Below, in pieces: positions 17,501-25,629 of a stretch of DNA of 64,000 nt. This stretch comes from Candidatus Kapaibacterium sp. (GTDB taxonomy: Bacteria; Bacteroidota; Ignavibacteria; Kapaibacteriales; UBA4661), in the NCBI GenBank assembly GCA_025455065.1, contig JALONG010000005.1:55110-119109 (forward strand), given 5' to 3'. A program made the translations under genes and the position numbers. The notes beneath the pieces were generated by a model. The model was not told the origin of the DNA. It saw nothing but the letters and a program-made list of their open reading frames with translations, and did not search any database. Each line of letters starts with the position of its first letter. The stretch's first letter is position 1.

Positions 17501-17674
17501 TGACGCAGAAAGTATGCCGATAAAGCTGCGGCGGTTCATCCCGCTTGTGTTCTCCATGATACTGTCTGCGCTTCCGTCGGCGAACTCTGCCGTCGTCTTT
17601 GGCGAAGAGTATTCTTCGGAGAGCGACGATTTCGCGGACATCTCATCGAGACTTTTCCAGTATTTACGCTCCAT
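14534..17674 (-). CDS. actB: Alternative complex III subunit ActB (fused molybdopterin-like and FeS protein)
   Basis: The 1046-residue protein joins a molybdopterin-oxidoreductase-like domain (about 70-720) to a PsrB-type ferredoxin domain (about 770-1010). The N-terminus has a Tat-like signal after a 45-residue extension (NRRSFIG, residues 47-53) and a Cys at 66 resembling a lipobox. The ferredoxin domain has the Cys groups CVGCGACITAC, CQHCENAPCENVC, CVGTKYCANNC and CSFC...CQQAC, enough for four clusters. By family knowledge the large domain has lost molybdenum cofactor and only supports electron transfer. The C-terminus is His/Lys-rich. It follows actA by 119 bp. Confidence 0.94.
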   Translation of the reverse strand: MERKYWKSLDEMSAKSSLSEEYSSPKTTAEFADGSADSIMENTSGMNRRSFIGILSASMAFAATACRRPDTKIVPVVKASEYLTPGLPTYYTTVFSHGNAAIGLVAKTRDGRPVKLEGNDKHIASMGSSSAWIQGSLLALYDPDRMKNPFVNKGGFTPSTVKKTAPGFVSVATAIGTMAEGMNAAGAAGKVSRVLIGEHASPSFDALLKEIEAAIPSVKFVVVPALNGGNAAEANKQVLGIDAEFAIDYSKATVILSVDADFLGTDKNAVYNIRQFAKNRKPSYANPTMSKLVVVEGMMSLTGMNADKRIKASPDQLTAFLAAIAKGVGASVSGDDSALSAEQKEDAKKVAEELKASSGKAVVAVGDHLPAGAHALGIAINAALGAYGADKAINTAHQFPFSGSKKAAFAAFREELKSGKVGAVLFAGVNPAYSADAETQELLKKVEHRFAFSMYEDETVQMCSAYVPAAHYLESWGDAQAFDGSLSVQQPLVAPLNPNSASLADLLMQLTKALKADAFASLGEKVAFVEFVRARWTSVYSAASGEKPTTFDAFWAKILRDGSMAAAGASASNASVNAGAANALVAQAKAAKGEYVALVTPSYAQYDGSLTNTSWFMELPDPVTKMTWDNAALMSYNTAKKLLGEKLAKDIAEEAPDYDNSILVRLKSAHGVVELPVWVQPGMQDGVIATTTGFGRTKLGEVANNVGGNAYAIMSPEQSFGYVPITVEVTEKKYKIATTQKHTDLIGRKLALETTATQIAAKDEHLFHKEHVPGKKTHKNEELPQSIMPSFAYKGHRWGMTIDMSACVGCGACITACQAENNIAVVGKEHVMNAREMHWIRIDRYYDHSNLENPNVTFQPMLCQHCENAPCENVCPVAATTHSPEGLNEMTYNRCVGTKYCANNCPYKVRRFNWLNWHKGKRTPMEFVYNPDVTMRMRGVMEKCSFCTQRIAEARQKTKDAGELYIADGSFQTACQQACPAAAITFGNTNNPESVVAKSRSHERGFLVLEELNVRPQITYLAKVRNQEAKAHGAEHGKAHGAEKHG

Positions 17675-17793
17675 AGTTTCTTCGTGATAAAGTTTTGAGG
17701 AATATCTATATTTCGCTATTGTAACGATGAGGCTAAGAATGTTTCTGCTACGTGATTCTTCCCGTATCCCTTACGCCCTCATCCCATAGTTTG

Positions 17794-18546
17794 TTAATAG
17801 TGACACGCACCACAATTTTCCGGTCCGAGTGCCAATTTTTTCGGCATAACAAGACCAGCAACGCTGGCTTTGCCGACTTCGTGTTCGTACACGCCTGCGC
17901 CTTCGATTGCGCAATCTTTCATCGGAATCCATTTGCCTTCACCGCGTGAGGGTGATTCGTTCTTGATTTTCTTCGCTGTTTCTTCGTAAGAATCAAGACC
18001 GGTGAAGATACCGGAAATTTCCCGTGCAGGAACGACATTTGCTTGCGGGTTGCGGTGGCAATCCAAGCACCAGCCCATCGAAAGCGGTTTCATTTGGGTA
18101 ACAACGCCCATTTTCTCCACTTCGCCATGGCAGGAAGCGCAATCCACGCGAGCGCGGATGTGACGAGCGTGGCTGAAATTCACGTAATCGGGAAGTTTGT
18201 GGACTTTGCGCCATTCAAGTGGCTTTCCGGTTTCCCAGCTTTCTTTGATTTTCGCAATTTTCGGGCTTTCTGCTTTTACTGCAACGTGGCAGTTCATACA
18301 AGTGCTGGTTGCAGGAACGGTTGAGTGTTTAGATTTCTCAACCGACGTGTGGCAATACATACACTTGATTTCCAGTTCCCCCGCGTGAAGTTTGTGCGAA
18401 AACGGAATCGGCTGCTCAGGACGGTAGCCCACATCGGTAACAGCATTGTCGAAGCCGAAATAGCTCACAATGCTGATGAAACCGAGCAGCGCAAGACCAG
18501 CCAGAATAGTCGTCTTGGATCGTTGGTTTGTCTTTGCGGTAAACAT
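17794..18546 (-). CDS. actA: Alternative complex III subunit ActA (pentaheme cytochrome c)
   Basis: A multiheme cytochrome c with one N-terminal membrane helix (ILAGLALLGFISIVSYFG) and five CxxCH heme sites: CMYCH, CMNCH, CASCH, CLDCH and CGACH, the last at the extreme C-terminus. RPEQPIPFSHKLHAGEL is the usual opening of the heme region. It is the periplasmic electron hub of alternative complex III. I chose the ATG at 18544-18546 over a TTG three codons upstream. The gene opens the act part of the block, directly after the oxidase genes. Confidence 0.93.
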   Translation of the reverse strand: MFTAKTNQRSKTTILAGLALLGFISIVSYFGFDNAVTDVGYRPEQPIPFSHKLHAGELEIKCMYCHTSVEKSKHSTVPATSTCMNCHVAVKAESPKIAKIKESWETGKPLEWRKVHKLPDYVNFSHARHIRARVDCASCHGEVEKMGVVTQMKPLSMGWCLDCHRNPQANVVPAREISGIFTGLDSYEETAKKIKNESPSRGEGKWIPMKDCAIEGAGVYEHEVGKASVAGLVMPKKLALGPENCGACHY

Positions 18547-18610
18547 AGCAAACAAAAAAATGTGAAATGTTTAGTTGTATTGAAGTATTGGCAAGCAGAG
18601 CATCATTACC

Positions 18611-18895
18611 TCATGCTTCGGCTGTCGTGTCGCCGATTTCGCGGTAAAGATGCGTTTTGTCGTTTGCATCCATTTGGCGCTTAACTTTGATAACCAGCGT
18701 AACAATAATCACGACCGGAAGCAAAATCATAAAGTAAATCGTGTAACCGTACGCCGCACCGATGCCGCCTTGTGTGCTGTTCAAATCGAAATTGTCTTTG
18801 CAATTTGGACAAGCAAAAGCGATGCTTTGTAGGAATGCAAGCCCTAAAAAAGCGACGGGAACGATACGCACGAAAAATTGACGAAGCGTTTTCAT
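18611..18895 (-). CDS. Small membrane protein with CPNC motif, between oxidase and act genes
   Basis: The 94-residue protein, from the ATG at 18893-18895, has a signal peptide ending near SIAFA, then CPNCKDNF immediately after the cleavage site, a short soluble part, one membrane helix (about 45-70: YGYTIYFMILLPVVIIVTL) and a charged cytoplasmic tail. A longer reading from a start 15 codons upstream would overlap coxD. I do not recognise a named family. The mature N-terminal CxxC outside the membrane would suit metal binding, for example copper delivery to the CuA or CuB site, or a disulfide role. That is inference from position and motif only. It starts about 30 bp after coxD ends. Confidence 0.75.
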   Translation of the reverse strand: MKTLRQFFVRIVPVAFLGLAFLQSIAFACPNCKDNFDLNSTQGGIGAAYGYTIYFMILLPVVIIVTLVIKVKRQMDANDKTHLYREIGDTTAEA

Positions 18896-18923
18896 GGAAA
18901 CAAGAAAGAAAGTGGTGAAAAAA

Positions 18924-19238
18924 TCACAACGTCGGACCACCCAAGACTGTCAGCGCAAACACAAGTACGCAAAACAGGAAGAGCGGAATGTAGATAAACA
19001 CACGAAGATATGGGTTGTCAAATTTAATGTGCATAAACACATACACAACCATCCACGCTTTTGCAATAGCAATGATTAAGCCGATTGTTACGTGCAAAAT
19101 GGTTGAAAGACCGCCCCAACTTTCGGGGAAGTGTACAAACTTTGCTGCAACAATGGTCAAAAGGGTAAAAACCATCAACGCACCAAAGATTTTGATATAG
19201 CTTTTTTGCATATCGGCGGCTGTCATTCCTGCGCCCAT
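18924..19238 (-). CDS. coxD: Cytochrome c oxidase subunit IV (CtaF/COX4-prokaryotic type)
   Basis: The 104-residue protein has three membrane helices and the family pattern: helix 1 IFGALMVFTLLTIVAA, helix 2 LHVTIGLIIAIAKAWMVVYVFMHI and helix 3 FIYIPLFLFCVLVFALTVL. AKAWMVVYVFMH is the signature region of the prokaryotic COX4 family. It stabilises the oxidase and carries no cofactor. A purine-rich GAGGTGAG lies just upstream of the ATG, one of the clearer ribosome binding sites in this block. Confidence 0.9.
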   Translation of the reverse strand: MGAGMTAADMQKSYIKIFGALMVFTLLTIVAAKFVHFPESWGGLSTILHVTIGLIIAIAKAWMVVYVFMHIKFDNPYLRVFIYIPLFLFCVLVFALTVLGGPTL

Positions 19239-19283
19239 AACTCACCTCAGAAGAAGATTTCGGTTAATAAATTCGTTGGTTGA

Positions 19284-19871
19284 TTAGAAAATGAGATAGA
19301 GAACGGGGAAAAGGAAAATCCACACCAAATCCACAAAGTGCCAATACAAACCGAGGATTTCTACACGCTCCCAGTCTTGATAACCGCGTTTAGTAAAGGA
19401 TTTTGCCAGCATCCAGCCAATTGGAAGCATACCGCCAATAACGTGAATAGCGTGAAAGCCTGTCATGGTAAAATACAGACCGAAAAAGGAGTTAGTGCCG
19501 GGAAAAATGCCGTGAGCAAATTTTGTGGTGTATTCGATGTACTTAATCACCAAAAAACCGCAGGCACATAGGAAGGTGATTCCCATGTAGAGTTGAAATT
19601 TTGATTTATTACCATGTTCGAGTGAGAGAATTGCCATAGCCATCGTAAGAGAGCTGACAATCAAGTTCACCGTATTAAGCGCAGCGAGGGGCCAATTGAG
19701 TTCCGATGCACCGTGCGCAAAAACGGAGAGATTAGAATTGCGAAGGATGATAAACGCGGTAAAAAAACCGGAGAAAAACATCACTTCGGACGCAAGGAAA
19801 ATCCACATACCGAGTTTTCCATGGCGGATGCCTGTTACCGGCTCATGCGCTAGTGAAAGAGCGGACGACAT
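19284..19871 (-). CDS. coxC: Cytochrome c oxidase subunit III
   Basis: The 195-residue five-helix form of subunit III lacks the first two helices of the mitochondrial type. Recognisable parts are KLGMWIFLASEVMFFSGFF (with the conserved Glu), FFGLYFTMTGFHAIHVIGG and the C-terminal YWHFVDLVWIFLFPVLYL. It supports proton uptake and stability of the oxidase core. It follows ctaB by 89 bp. Confidence 0.95.
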   Translation of the reverse strand: MSSALSLAHEPVTGIRHGKLGMWIFLASEVMFFSGFFTAFIILRNSNLSVFAHGASELNWPLAALNTVNLIVSSLTMAMAILSLEHGNKSKFQLYMGITFLCACGFLVIKYIEYTTKFAHGIFPGTNSFFGLYFTMTGFHAIHVIGGMLPIGWMLAKSFTKRGYQDWERVEILGLYWHFVDLVWIFLFPVLYLIF

Positions 19872-19960
19872 AGACTATTCTTTCGTAAAGATGGAACAAT
19901 GTTTCATTGACAAAATTTTGGTTATATGTGGTGCGTGAATATCGCAAATATAGTCCGCAC

Positions 19961-20908
19961 TTAGACCTTATCAACAAAGATAAGGATAAAAATTCCAACA
20001 AGATACAGATACGATGACAATAATACTTTACGCGCATTCACGACGCTGACATGACGCAAAAGTTGAATAGAGAAGTAAAGAAAAACAGCACACAATAAAG
20101 AAGCGCCGACAAGATACACCATTCCTGTTTCTCGTACAAATGTTAATGCAAGCGTAGAAGGAATAAGCAGGAGAATATATCCGACAGTTTGCCAAGCAAG
20201 GTTTTTGCCCGTTTGGTCGTGAACAGCGAGCATTTCATAGCCGCCACGTTCATAATCTTGCTTATACATCCACGAAAGGGCGAGAAAATGAGGCATTTGC
20301 CAGAAAAACATCAGCAAAAAGAACATAAAACCGCCAAGTCCGATAGAATCGGTCGCGGCAGTCCAACCGCCCAATGCCGGAAATGCACCCGGAAAACCAC
20401 CAACTATCAGCGAAAGCGTTGTTTTTCGCTTGAGCGGCGTGTAGATATTGACATACAGAACAAAGGTCAAAATTGCCAAACCTACCGTGAGCAAATTCAC
20501 GAGCGACAGTGCGGCAATACCAGCAGCACCAAGCGCTAAACCAAAAAACAGCGCTGCTTTGGGGCTGACTGCACCAGCCGGAATGGGACGCTGCATTGTG
20601 CGTTTCATCAGTTTGTCGAAGTCGCGTTCCATAAAGTTATTCAGCACACAACTTCCCGAAGAAACCAGCGCTGTGCCGAGCATTGCCAACAAAAAATTTA
20701 TCACATTAACAGCATCGGAAAAATGTTCCGTTGCTTTGGAAACACCAAGATAATACCCCGCCGCAGCGCTTAAAACGACCATCCGCGTAATTCCGGGCTT
20801 GGTCATTTCATAGTATGCCGCAAAGGTACTCATAAATCCCACCTTAGAGGCTTGCTTTTCCGAAGCAGTATCGGTTACTAAGGTTAGGTTTGTTTGAACG
20901 GTTTCCAT
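19961..20908 (-). CDS. ctaB: Protoheme IX farnesyltransferase (heme O synthase)
   Basis: This UbiA-family prenyltransferase adds a farnesyl group to heme b to make heme O, the precursor of the heme A needed by the neighbouring oxidase. The 315-residue protein has about nine membrane helices and both Asp-rich sites: NNFMERDFDKLMKRT and the later YKQDYERGGYEML. It is placed between coxA and coxC. The heme A synthase (ctaA) is not in the window. A terminator-like hairpin lies between coxA and this gene, so it may be transcribed at a lower level. Confidence 0.95.
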   Translation of the reverse strand: METVQTNLTLVTDTASEKQASKVGFMSTFAAYYEMTKPGITRMVVLSAAAGYYLGVSKATEHFSDAVNVINFLLAMLGTALVSSGSCVLNNFMERDFDKLMKRTMQRPIPAGAVSPKAALFFGLALGAAGIAALSLVNLLTVGLAILTFVLYVNIYTPLKRKTTLSLIVGGFPGAFPALGGWTAATDSIGLGGFMFFLLMFFWQMPHFLALSWMYKQDYERGGYEMLAVHDQTGKNLAWQTVGYILLLIPSTLALTFVRETGMVYLVGASLLCAVFLYFSIQLLRHVSVVNARKVLLSSYLYLVGIFILIFVDKV

Positions 20909-21001
20909 GCGCTTATTTGGGGTATATGTTTCAAATGGTCGTAAATACTCTGTCGCAGTTTGTGATTCTATCCGCTATGATGTTTCGTAATAGATAGAAA
21001 A

Positions 21002-21041
21002 TTCCCAAGCGAGGAGTATTTAGCTCAAACTCGCTTGGGAA
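21002..21041 (-). terminator. Terminator-like hairpin after coxA, inside the block
   Basis: The 12-bp perfect stem TTCCCAAGCGAG / CTCGCTTGGGAA (21002-21013 with 21030-21041) is followed on the minus strand by TTTTCT. It lies 10 bp after the coxA stop and 93 bp before the ctaB start. Because coxC, coxD and the act genes follow on the same strand, partial termination or 3'-end protection of coxBA mRNA is likely. Confidence 0.75.
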
Positions 21042-21050
21042 CTATAACTA

Positions 21051-22892
21051 TTAGTGTTTTTCAGCAGCCACAACTTCTTCTTTTTCGATGTGTGCTGGAC
21101 GAATCCATTGCGGCAGGTAATCACGCTTTGATTCAGGCGAAGCAAACTCATATGGACCACGATAAACCGTAATATCACGGTCAAAATTGCCGTGTCCCGG
21201 GTGTGCCGGAGCAGCCCACTCAAGCGTGTTTGCACGCCAAGGATTGCGCGGAGCAGGACGACCAAATTTCAGACTCCAGAGGAAGTTGAAAATAAGAATG
21301 AGTTGCGAGAAGCCCATCAAAATTGCAAAAATCGTGATGAATTGGTTAATCGGCTGGAACGGCTTCAAAAACTCATATACATACGGGTCGTGAATACGGC
21401 GCATATGCCCACCGACACCAATCATATGCATCGGGAAGAAGCAAAGATTGAAGGTAATAAACGTGAGAGCGAAGTGGAATTTGCCCAAGGTTTCGTTGTA
21501 CATTTTGCCGAACATTTTGGGATACCAATAATAAATACCCGCGAAAATACCAAACAGCGCACCACCAAACAGTACATAATGGATGTGTGCAACGATGAAG
21601 TATGTATCGTGGATGTACACGTCAATCGGACCAATCGCCATAAAGACACCGCTCAAACCACCGCACACAAACGTAGAAATAAAGCCGAGTGCGTTAAGGT
21701 TTGGTGTTGTAAAGTGGATATTGCCTTTCCAGATTGTTCCGAGCCAGTTAAAAATTTTAATGGAGGAAGGAACGGCAATAACAATCGTCGAAAGCATAAA
21801 TGTTGTACCGAGAAGCGGACTCATACCCGAAAGGAACATATGATGTCCCCACACAACGAAGCCCAAAAATGCAATCGCCATCACAGCAAAAACCATCGCT
21901 TTGTAACCAAAGATAGCTTTACGGGCAAAGGTTGCAAGTACGTCGGACACAACGCCCATGATAGGCAAAATCATAATATACACAGCAGGGTGCGAGTAGA
22001 ACCAAAAAAGGTGCTGGAAGAGTACCGGCTGACCACCACCGCCCGAACCAACATTAGCGCCGCTTGGGAACAAGCCGCCTGTTGGTGTGAGAAGATTTTC
22101 GGGGATGAAGATACCTGCATGGAATACTTGATCCACAAAAAGCAATGATGCTGCTGAAGCAAGCACCGGTGTACCCAAAACCTGCAAAACCGATGTAATG
22201 AAAAGCGCCCAAACGGTGAGCGGCAAGTCAAACATACGCATACCCTTTGCGCGTTTGTTGAGAACGGTTGCGAGGTAGTTCATACCACCCAAAATTGAGG
22301 AAAAACCAACCAAGAAAATACCGATAACCCAGAGCATATGCCCCGTTCCCGAAGCACTTAGCGGCGGATAATTCGTCCATCCTGCAGCAGCTGTTCCGCC
22401 TTCAACAAAGAAACCGGACATAATCGTCAAGCCTGCGACAGGAACAAGCCAGAAGGAAATCATATTGATTGTCGGCATCGCCATATCGTCCGTCCCAATC
22501 ATCAATGGGATACAGAAATTAGCGAAAGCGCCCGTTGCCATCGGGATAATGACAAAGAAAATCATCACTGTTGCGTGCATGGTTACAAGCTGAGTATAAA
22601 AACCCGGCTGAACAGCACCACTTGAAACGAGGGTGTCCGGTAGCCATTTTCCAACAACAGGAATCGGCTCACCCGGATAGGCAATTTGCCAACGGATAAA
22701 TAACGCAAAAGCACCGCCAACAAGCAAGAAGAACAGCGAAGAAGTCAAAAACTGCTTCGCAATTTGCTTGTGGTCAGTCGAAAAAATATACTTCCGAATA
22801 AACGACACGCTGTGATGCGCGTGGTCATGGTGCGCATGAGCATCATGCGTGGCGGCATGACCTTGCTCAAGATGTGTGGCAACTGCTGACAT
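21051..22892 (-). CDS. coxA: Cytochrome c oxidase subunit I
   Basis: Catalytic subunit of the heme-copper oxidase. It binds the low-spin heme and the heme-CuB centre and pumps protons. The 613-residue protein has the twelve-helix core with VWGHHMFLSGM (CuB ligands) and HDTYFIVAHIHYVLFGG (heme ligands). The loop normally reading GHPEVY is YSHPAVY here (Tyr-Ser-His-Pro at 21987-21998). The D-channel Glu is therefore absent and the Tyr-Ser pair marks an A2-type oxidase. The ATG at 22890-22892 is preferred to a GTG three codons upstream. The N-terminus is unusually His-rich (about residues 11-27). Confidence 0.97.
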   Translation of the reverse strand: MSAVATHLEQGHAATHDAHAHHDHAHHSVSFIRKYIFSTDHKQIAKQFLTSSLFFLLVGGAFALFIRWQIAYPGEPIPVVGKWLPDTLVSSGAVQPGFYTQLVTMHATVMIFFVIIPMATGAFANFCIPLMIGTDDMAMPTINMISFWLVPVAGLTIMSGFFVEGGTAAAGWTNYPPLSASGTGHMLWVIGIFLVGFSSILGGMNYLATVLNKRAKGMRMFDLPLTVWALFITSVLQVLGTPVLASAASLLFVDQVFHAGIFIPENLLTPTGGLFPSGANVGSGGGGQPVLFQHLFWFYSHPAVYIMILPIMGVVSDVLATFARKAIFGYKAMVFAVMAIAFLGFVVWGHHMFLSGMSPLLGTTFMLSTIVIAVPSSIKIFNWLGTIWKGNIHFTTPNLNALGFISTFVCGGLSGVFMAIGPIDVYIHDTYFIVAHIHYVLFGGALFGIFAGIYYWYPKMFGKMYNETLGKFHFALTFITFNLCFFPMHMIGVGGHMRRIHDPYVYEFLKPFQPINQFITIFAILMGFSQLILIFNFLWSLKFGRPAPRNPWRANTLEWAAPAHPGHGNFDRDITVYRGPYEFASPESKRDYLPQWIRPAHIEKEEVVAAEKH

Positions 22893-22999
22893 AGCGTTCA
22901 CCGTTCAAAAAAGTTGAGAAAATTTGTTTGAATTGCTTGGGGTATCGCCTTGCTCTTTGATTTTTTGCAAAGCATAATAATCAATCATTTTGTCTCTGC

Positions 23000-23839
23000 T
23001 TAGTGTGAAGAACCATGTTCAGCAGCTACAGGAGCGGCTGGTACAGGTGCTGCTGCTTGCGGATTGGCGGCTTCAGCAGCTAATACGGCTTTTTTTGCGG
23101 CATTTTTTGCATCCATCCATACAGCAAAGTCTGCGTCGGATTGCAGATTTAGTACACCACGCATAGCATAATGACCGCTACCACAGAGTTCCGCGCAGGC
23201 AAGTTCATATTTGCCTGCTTTTGTGCCGTTAAACCAAACATCAATCCACGAACCCGGCACAGCATCTTGCTTGATACGGAAGTTCGGGAGGAAATAACTG
23301 TGAAGAACGTCCACTGAGGAAAGGTGTACGACGATATTTTTATTCATCGGCAAGTTAAATTCGCCTGTCAAAACAATATCATCTTTGCCTTTCGGGTCTG
23401 TCGGGTCTATACCGAAAAGGTTTTGAGCTGTGCGATATCGTGCATGGCGTTTACCCAAAATGCCGTCAGCACCCGGATAACGAGCGTGCCAGTTAAATGC
23501 CTGACCAACAACATCAATCTCAACATCGGGCGAGGGAACACGAGAAGAATACTTCATTACTTTCCACATTTCATCGCTATACAAGCCCAAGCCTGCAAAC
23601 AAGACCGTCGGAGCAAGCGTCCAAATAAATTCTACCACATTGTTACCATGATAGTAAATGGATTTGTGTCCTGGGCGTGTGCGGTACTTGAAAATAAAGG
23701 TTACAAGCGTAATTTGAACGAGCAAGAAAATTGCTACGGAAATCCAGTACACAAGAATAAACAAATCATCCAGCGCTTTGCTGTATGTGCTAATTCCCGG
23801 AGGGAAGTAGGTTAGCATATTCCATGAAAAATCAAACAT
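23000..23839 (-). CDS. coxB: Cytochrome c oxidase subunit II
   Basis: The 279-residue protein has two N-terminal membrane helices (about 24-48 and 68-88) and a periplasmic cupredoxin domain. The CuA ligands are complete: His of DVLHSYFLPNFRIKQD and the CAELCGSGHYAMRG loop (two Cys, Glu, His, Met). There is no fused C-terminal cytochrome c, so this is an aa3-type rather than caa3-type subunit. The separate membrane cytochrome c encoded just upstream (23956-24510) is the likely electron donor. The tail is Ala/Pro-rich and ends in His residues. No lipobox is present. Confidence 0.96.
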   Translation of the reverse strand: MFDFSWNMLTYFPPGISTYSKALDDLFILVYWISVAIFLLVQITLVTFIFKYRTRPGHKSIYYHGNNVVEFIWTLAPTVLFAGLGLYSDEMWKVMKYSSRVPSPDVEIDVVGQAFNWHARYPGADGILGKRHARYRTAQNLFGIDPTDPKGKDDIVLTGEFNLPMNKNIVVHLSSVDVLHSYFLPNFRIKQDAVPGSWIDVWFNGTKAGKYELACAELCGSGHYAMRGVLNLQSDADFAVWMDAKNAAKKAVLAAEAANPQAAAPVPAAPVAAEHGSSH

Positions 23840-23955
23840 AGATGCTCCACGAAAACAAGGTAAATAGAAATTGTTATCAATAATTACAACAGTGGTGAAT
23901 ACAAGGGTATCAAAAATCTCATCATACTAAGTCTCATCAAATCTTATGTTGGCAA

Positions 23956-24510
23956 TTAAAGCGGCTTCAACAATTCCGCTTCTGCATATGCACCCGGACG
24001 CGCAAGAGTTTTTGCACGAACATCCGCAACATCTTTCGGGTCAATTGCCGGAGCATTATTCCCCCAACTTGAACGAACTGTTGTCAGAACGTCGGCGATT
24101 TCTTGGTCAGAAAGTGCATCTTTCCAAGGGGTCATCACGCCATTATATTCTTTTCCTGCACGTTGAATCTTACCTTGAAAGCCGTGAAGAACGATGCGAA
24201 TAGGAATGGAAATATCTTGGTTTTGGGCAAATTCCGAACCTACGAGCGGCGGATACACACCCGGAAGACCTTTACCATTGCCTTGATGACAAGCAGCACA
24301 TTTTTGGTTAAAAACACCTGCTCCCGCACCTTTAGCTGCATCGGGGTTTGCAGCAGCAGCACCGTCAGCTTTCGCTGAATACGGCTCTTTCCAATGCGGG
24401 TCATCTTGGGGACTTGTAAAGAATCCCGACAAATTCGACAAAAAGATAAAACCAATGCAACACGCAACGAAAACAATCGTTATGCGCATAAAGGGAAACA
24501 GCTGGTTCAT
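23956..24510 (-). CDS. Membrane-anchored monoheme cytochrome c
   Basis: The 184-residue protein has one N-terminal membrane anchor (MRITIVFVACCIGFIFLSNL), an Ala-rich linker and a class I cytochrome c domain with heme site CAACH. YPPLVGSEF and GVMTPW (Met as sixth ligand) are typical of small c-type cytochromes beside oxidases. It probably carries electrons from alternative complex III to CuA of CoxB. The ATG at 24508-24510 has a GAGG about nine bases upstream. It lies between nuoB and coxB. Confidence 0.92.
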   Translation of the reverse strand: MNQLFPFMRITIVFVACCIGFIFLSNLSGFFTSPQDDPHWKEPYSAKADGAAAANPDAAKGAGAGVFNQKCAACHQGNGKGLPGVYPPLVGSEFAQNQDISIPIRIVLHGFQGKIQRAGKEYNGVMTPWKDALSDQEIADVLTTVRSSWGNNAPAIDPKDVADVRAKTLARPGAYAEAELLKPL

Positions 24511-24754
24511 ATCTCAACCTCAATTACTTGGTAAAAATTATTGTTAGCTTAAATATTTCACGGTAAACAATGATGTGGTATGGCTGGTATCATCATCGTA
24601 CGCAACGTGCATCTGTTTTTCTCATCATCAAAATCGTTGCGCAAAAACTTCACAAAATGCAGAAACAAGACTACAATGTTACACAAAAAATATGTCAGTA
24701 CAAATGCAATTTTTCAAAAATCAACACTTGGTTTTACACGCAAACGCGGTGATT

Positions 24755-25282
24755 TTACGCGGTTTCCAGCGAAGATGTTGATGCTAAACTCGTTGGCGAA
24801 GCATCAATAATAATCGGTTTCGAGCGATCAATTTTTTCTTGAATCGTAATCAACCCTTTCAAAAGGGCTTCAGGACGCGGAGGGCAACCGCCAATATAAA
24901 CATCAACTGGCAAGAACTGGTCAATGCCTTGTACAACAGGATAACTGCGAAACATACCGCCTGTAGAAGTACAAACGCCCATCGCGATGACCCATTTCGG
25001 GTCAGGCATTTGGTCGTAGATTTTCCGTACAACCCACGACATTTTGTAAGTAACTGTTCCGGCGACTATCATTAAATCTGCCTGACGGGGCGAAAAACGA
25101 AAGACCTCAGAACCAAAGCGCGACGCATCGGTACGAGGTCCGGCGAATGCCATCATCTCAATAGCACAACAAGAAATACCCATGGGCATGGGCCACACAG
25201 AGTTTCGCTGCGCCCATTTTGTAATCGCTTCGACGCTTGTTAAGACAAAGCCGTCGCGTTCTAATGTTTCATTTAGTCCCAT
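24755..25282 (-). CDS. nuoB: NADH-quinone oxidoreductase subunit B
   Basis: NuoB carries the terminal cluster N2 of complex I, which reduces quinone. The 175-residue protein has the four cluster ligands: the tandem pair in [11 protein letters not shown], the Cys of MGVCTSTGG and the Cys of GGCPPRPEA. It overlaps the end of nuoA by 10 bp, and an AGGAG sits about eight bases before its ATG, inside nuoA, so the two are translationally coupled. The next genes are not nuoC or nuoD but cytochrome c and oxidase genes. About 240 bp without a gene follow its stop. Confidence 0.96.
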   Translation of the reverse strand: MGLNETLERDGFVLTSVEAITKWAQRNSVWPMPMGISCCAIEMMAFAGPRTDASRFGSEVFRFSPRQADLMIVAGTVTYKMSWVVRKIYDQMPDPKWVIAMGVCTSTGGMFRSYPVVQGIDQFLPVDVYIGGCPPRPEALLKGLITIQEKIDRSKPIIIDASPTSLASTSSLETA

Positions 25283-25629
25283 TTTAAGGCTCCTTTTTTC
25301 ACGACATAGATAAAACCTGCAAAGAGCAAGACCATAAACAAAATCATCGCCACAAGTGCCTGAGCGCCGAGTTGCTTAAATTGAATTGCCCAAGGGTACA
25401 TAAATACGATTTCGATATCGAAGAGGATAAAAAGCATAGCCACAAGATAAAACTTTACCGTATGACGCTCTTTGACGGAGCTAACAGGCTCCATGCCGCT
25501 TTCATATGCGCTTGCTTTTTCCTTGTTTGCGCGGCGCGGACCAAGCCATTCATGCAACTTTATCATCACGATACCAAACACCGCACCGACGACGATAGTT
25601 CCATAAATTGGGATATAGGATTCGAGCAT
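25273..25629 (-). CDS. nuoA: NADH-quinone oxidoreductase subunit A
   Basis: Small three-helix membrane subunit at the quinone-entry end of complex I. The 118-residue protein shows YESGMEPV (the flexible loop), [24 protein letters not shown] (helix 2, with the conserved acidic residues) and a third helix. An AGGAAG lies about five bases before the ATG at 25627-25629. It is the first gene of the respiratory block, so the promoter for the block is expected in the 289 bases between it and the uup gene. Confidence 0.95.
   Translation of the reverse strand: MLESYIPIYGTIVVGAVFGIVMIKLHEWLGPRRANKEKASAYESGMEPVSSVKERHTVKFYLVAMLFILFDIEIVFMYPWAIQFKQLGAQALVAMILFMVLLFAGFIYVVKKGALKWD

Noticed and set aside
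14534..17674. Molybdenum-containing oxidoreductase
   Set aside because: The context with NrfD-like, DUF3341 and multiheme genes identifies ActB, whose family has lost the molybdenum cofactor.
21192..22148. Long open frame (318 codons) on the plus strand opposite coxA
   Set aside because: Composition is typical of the complement of a membrane protein gene; coxA on the other strand is unambiguous.
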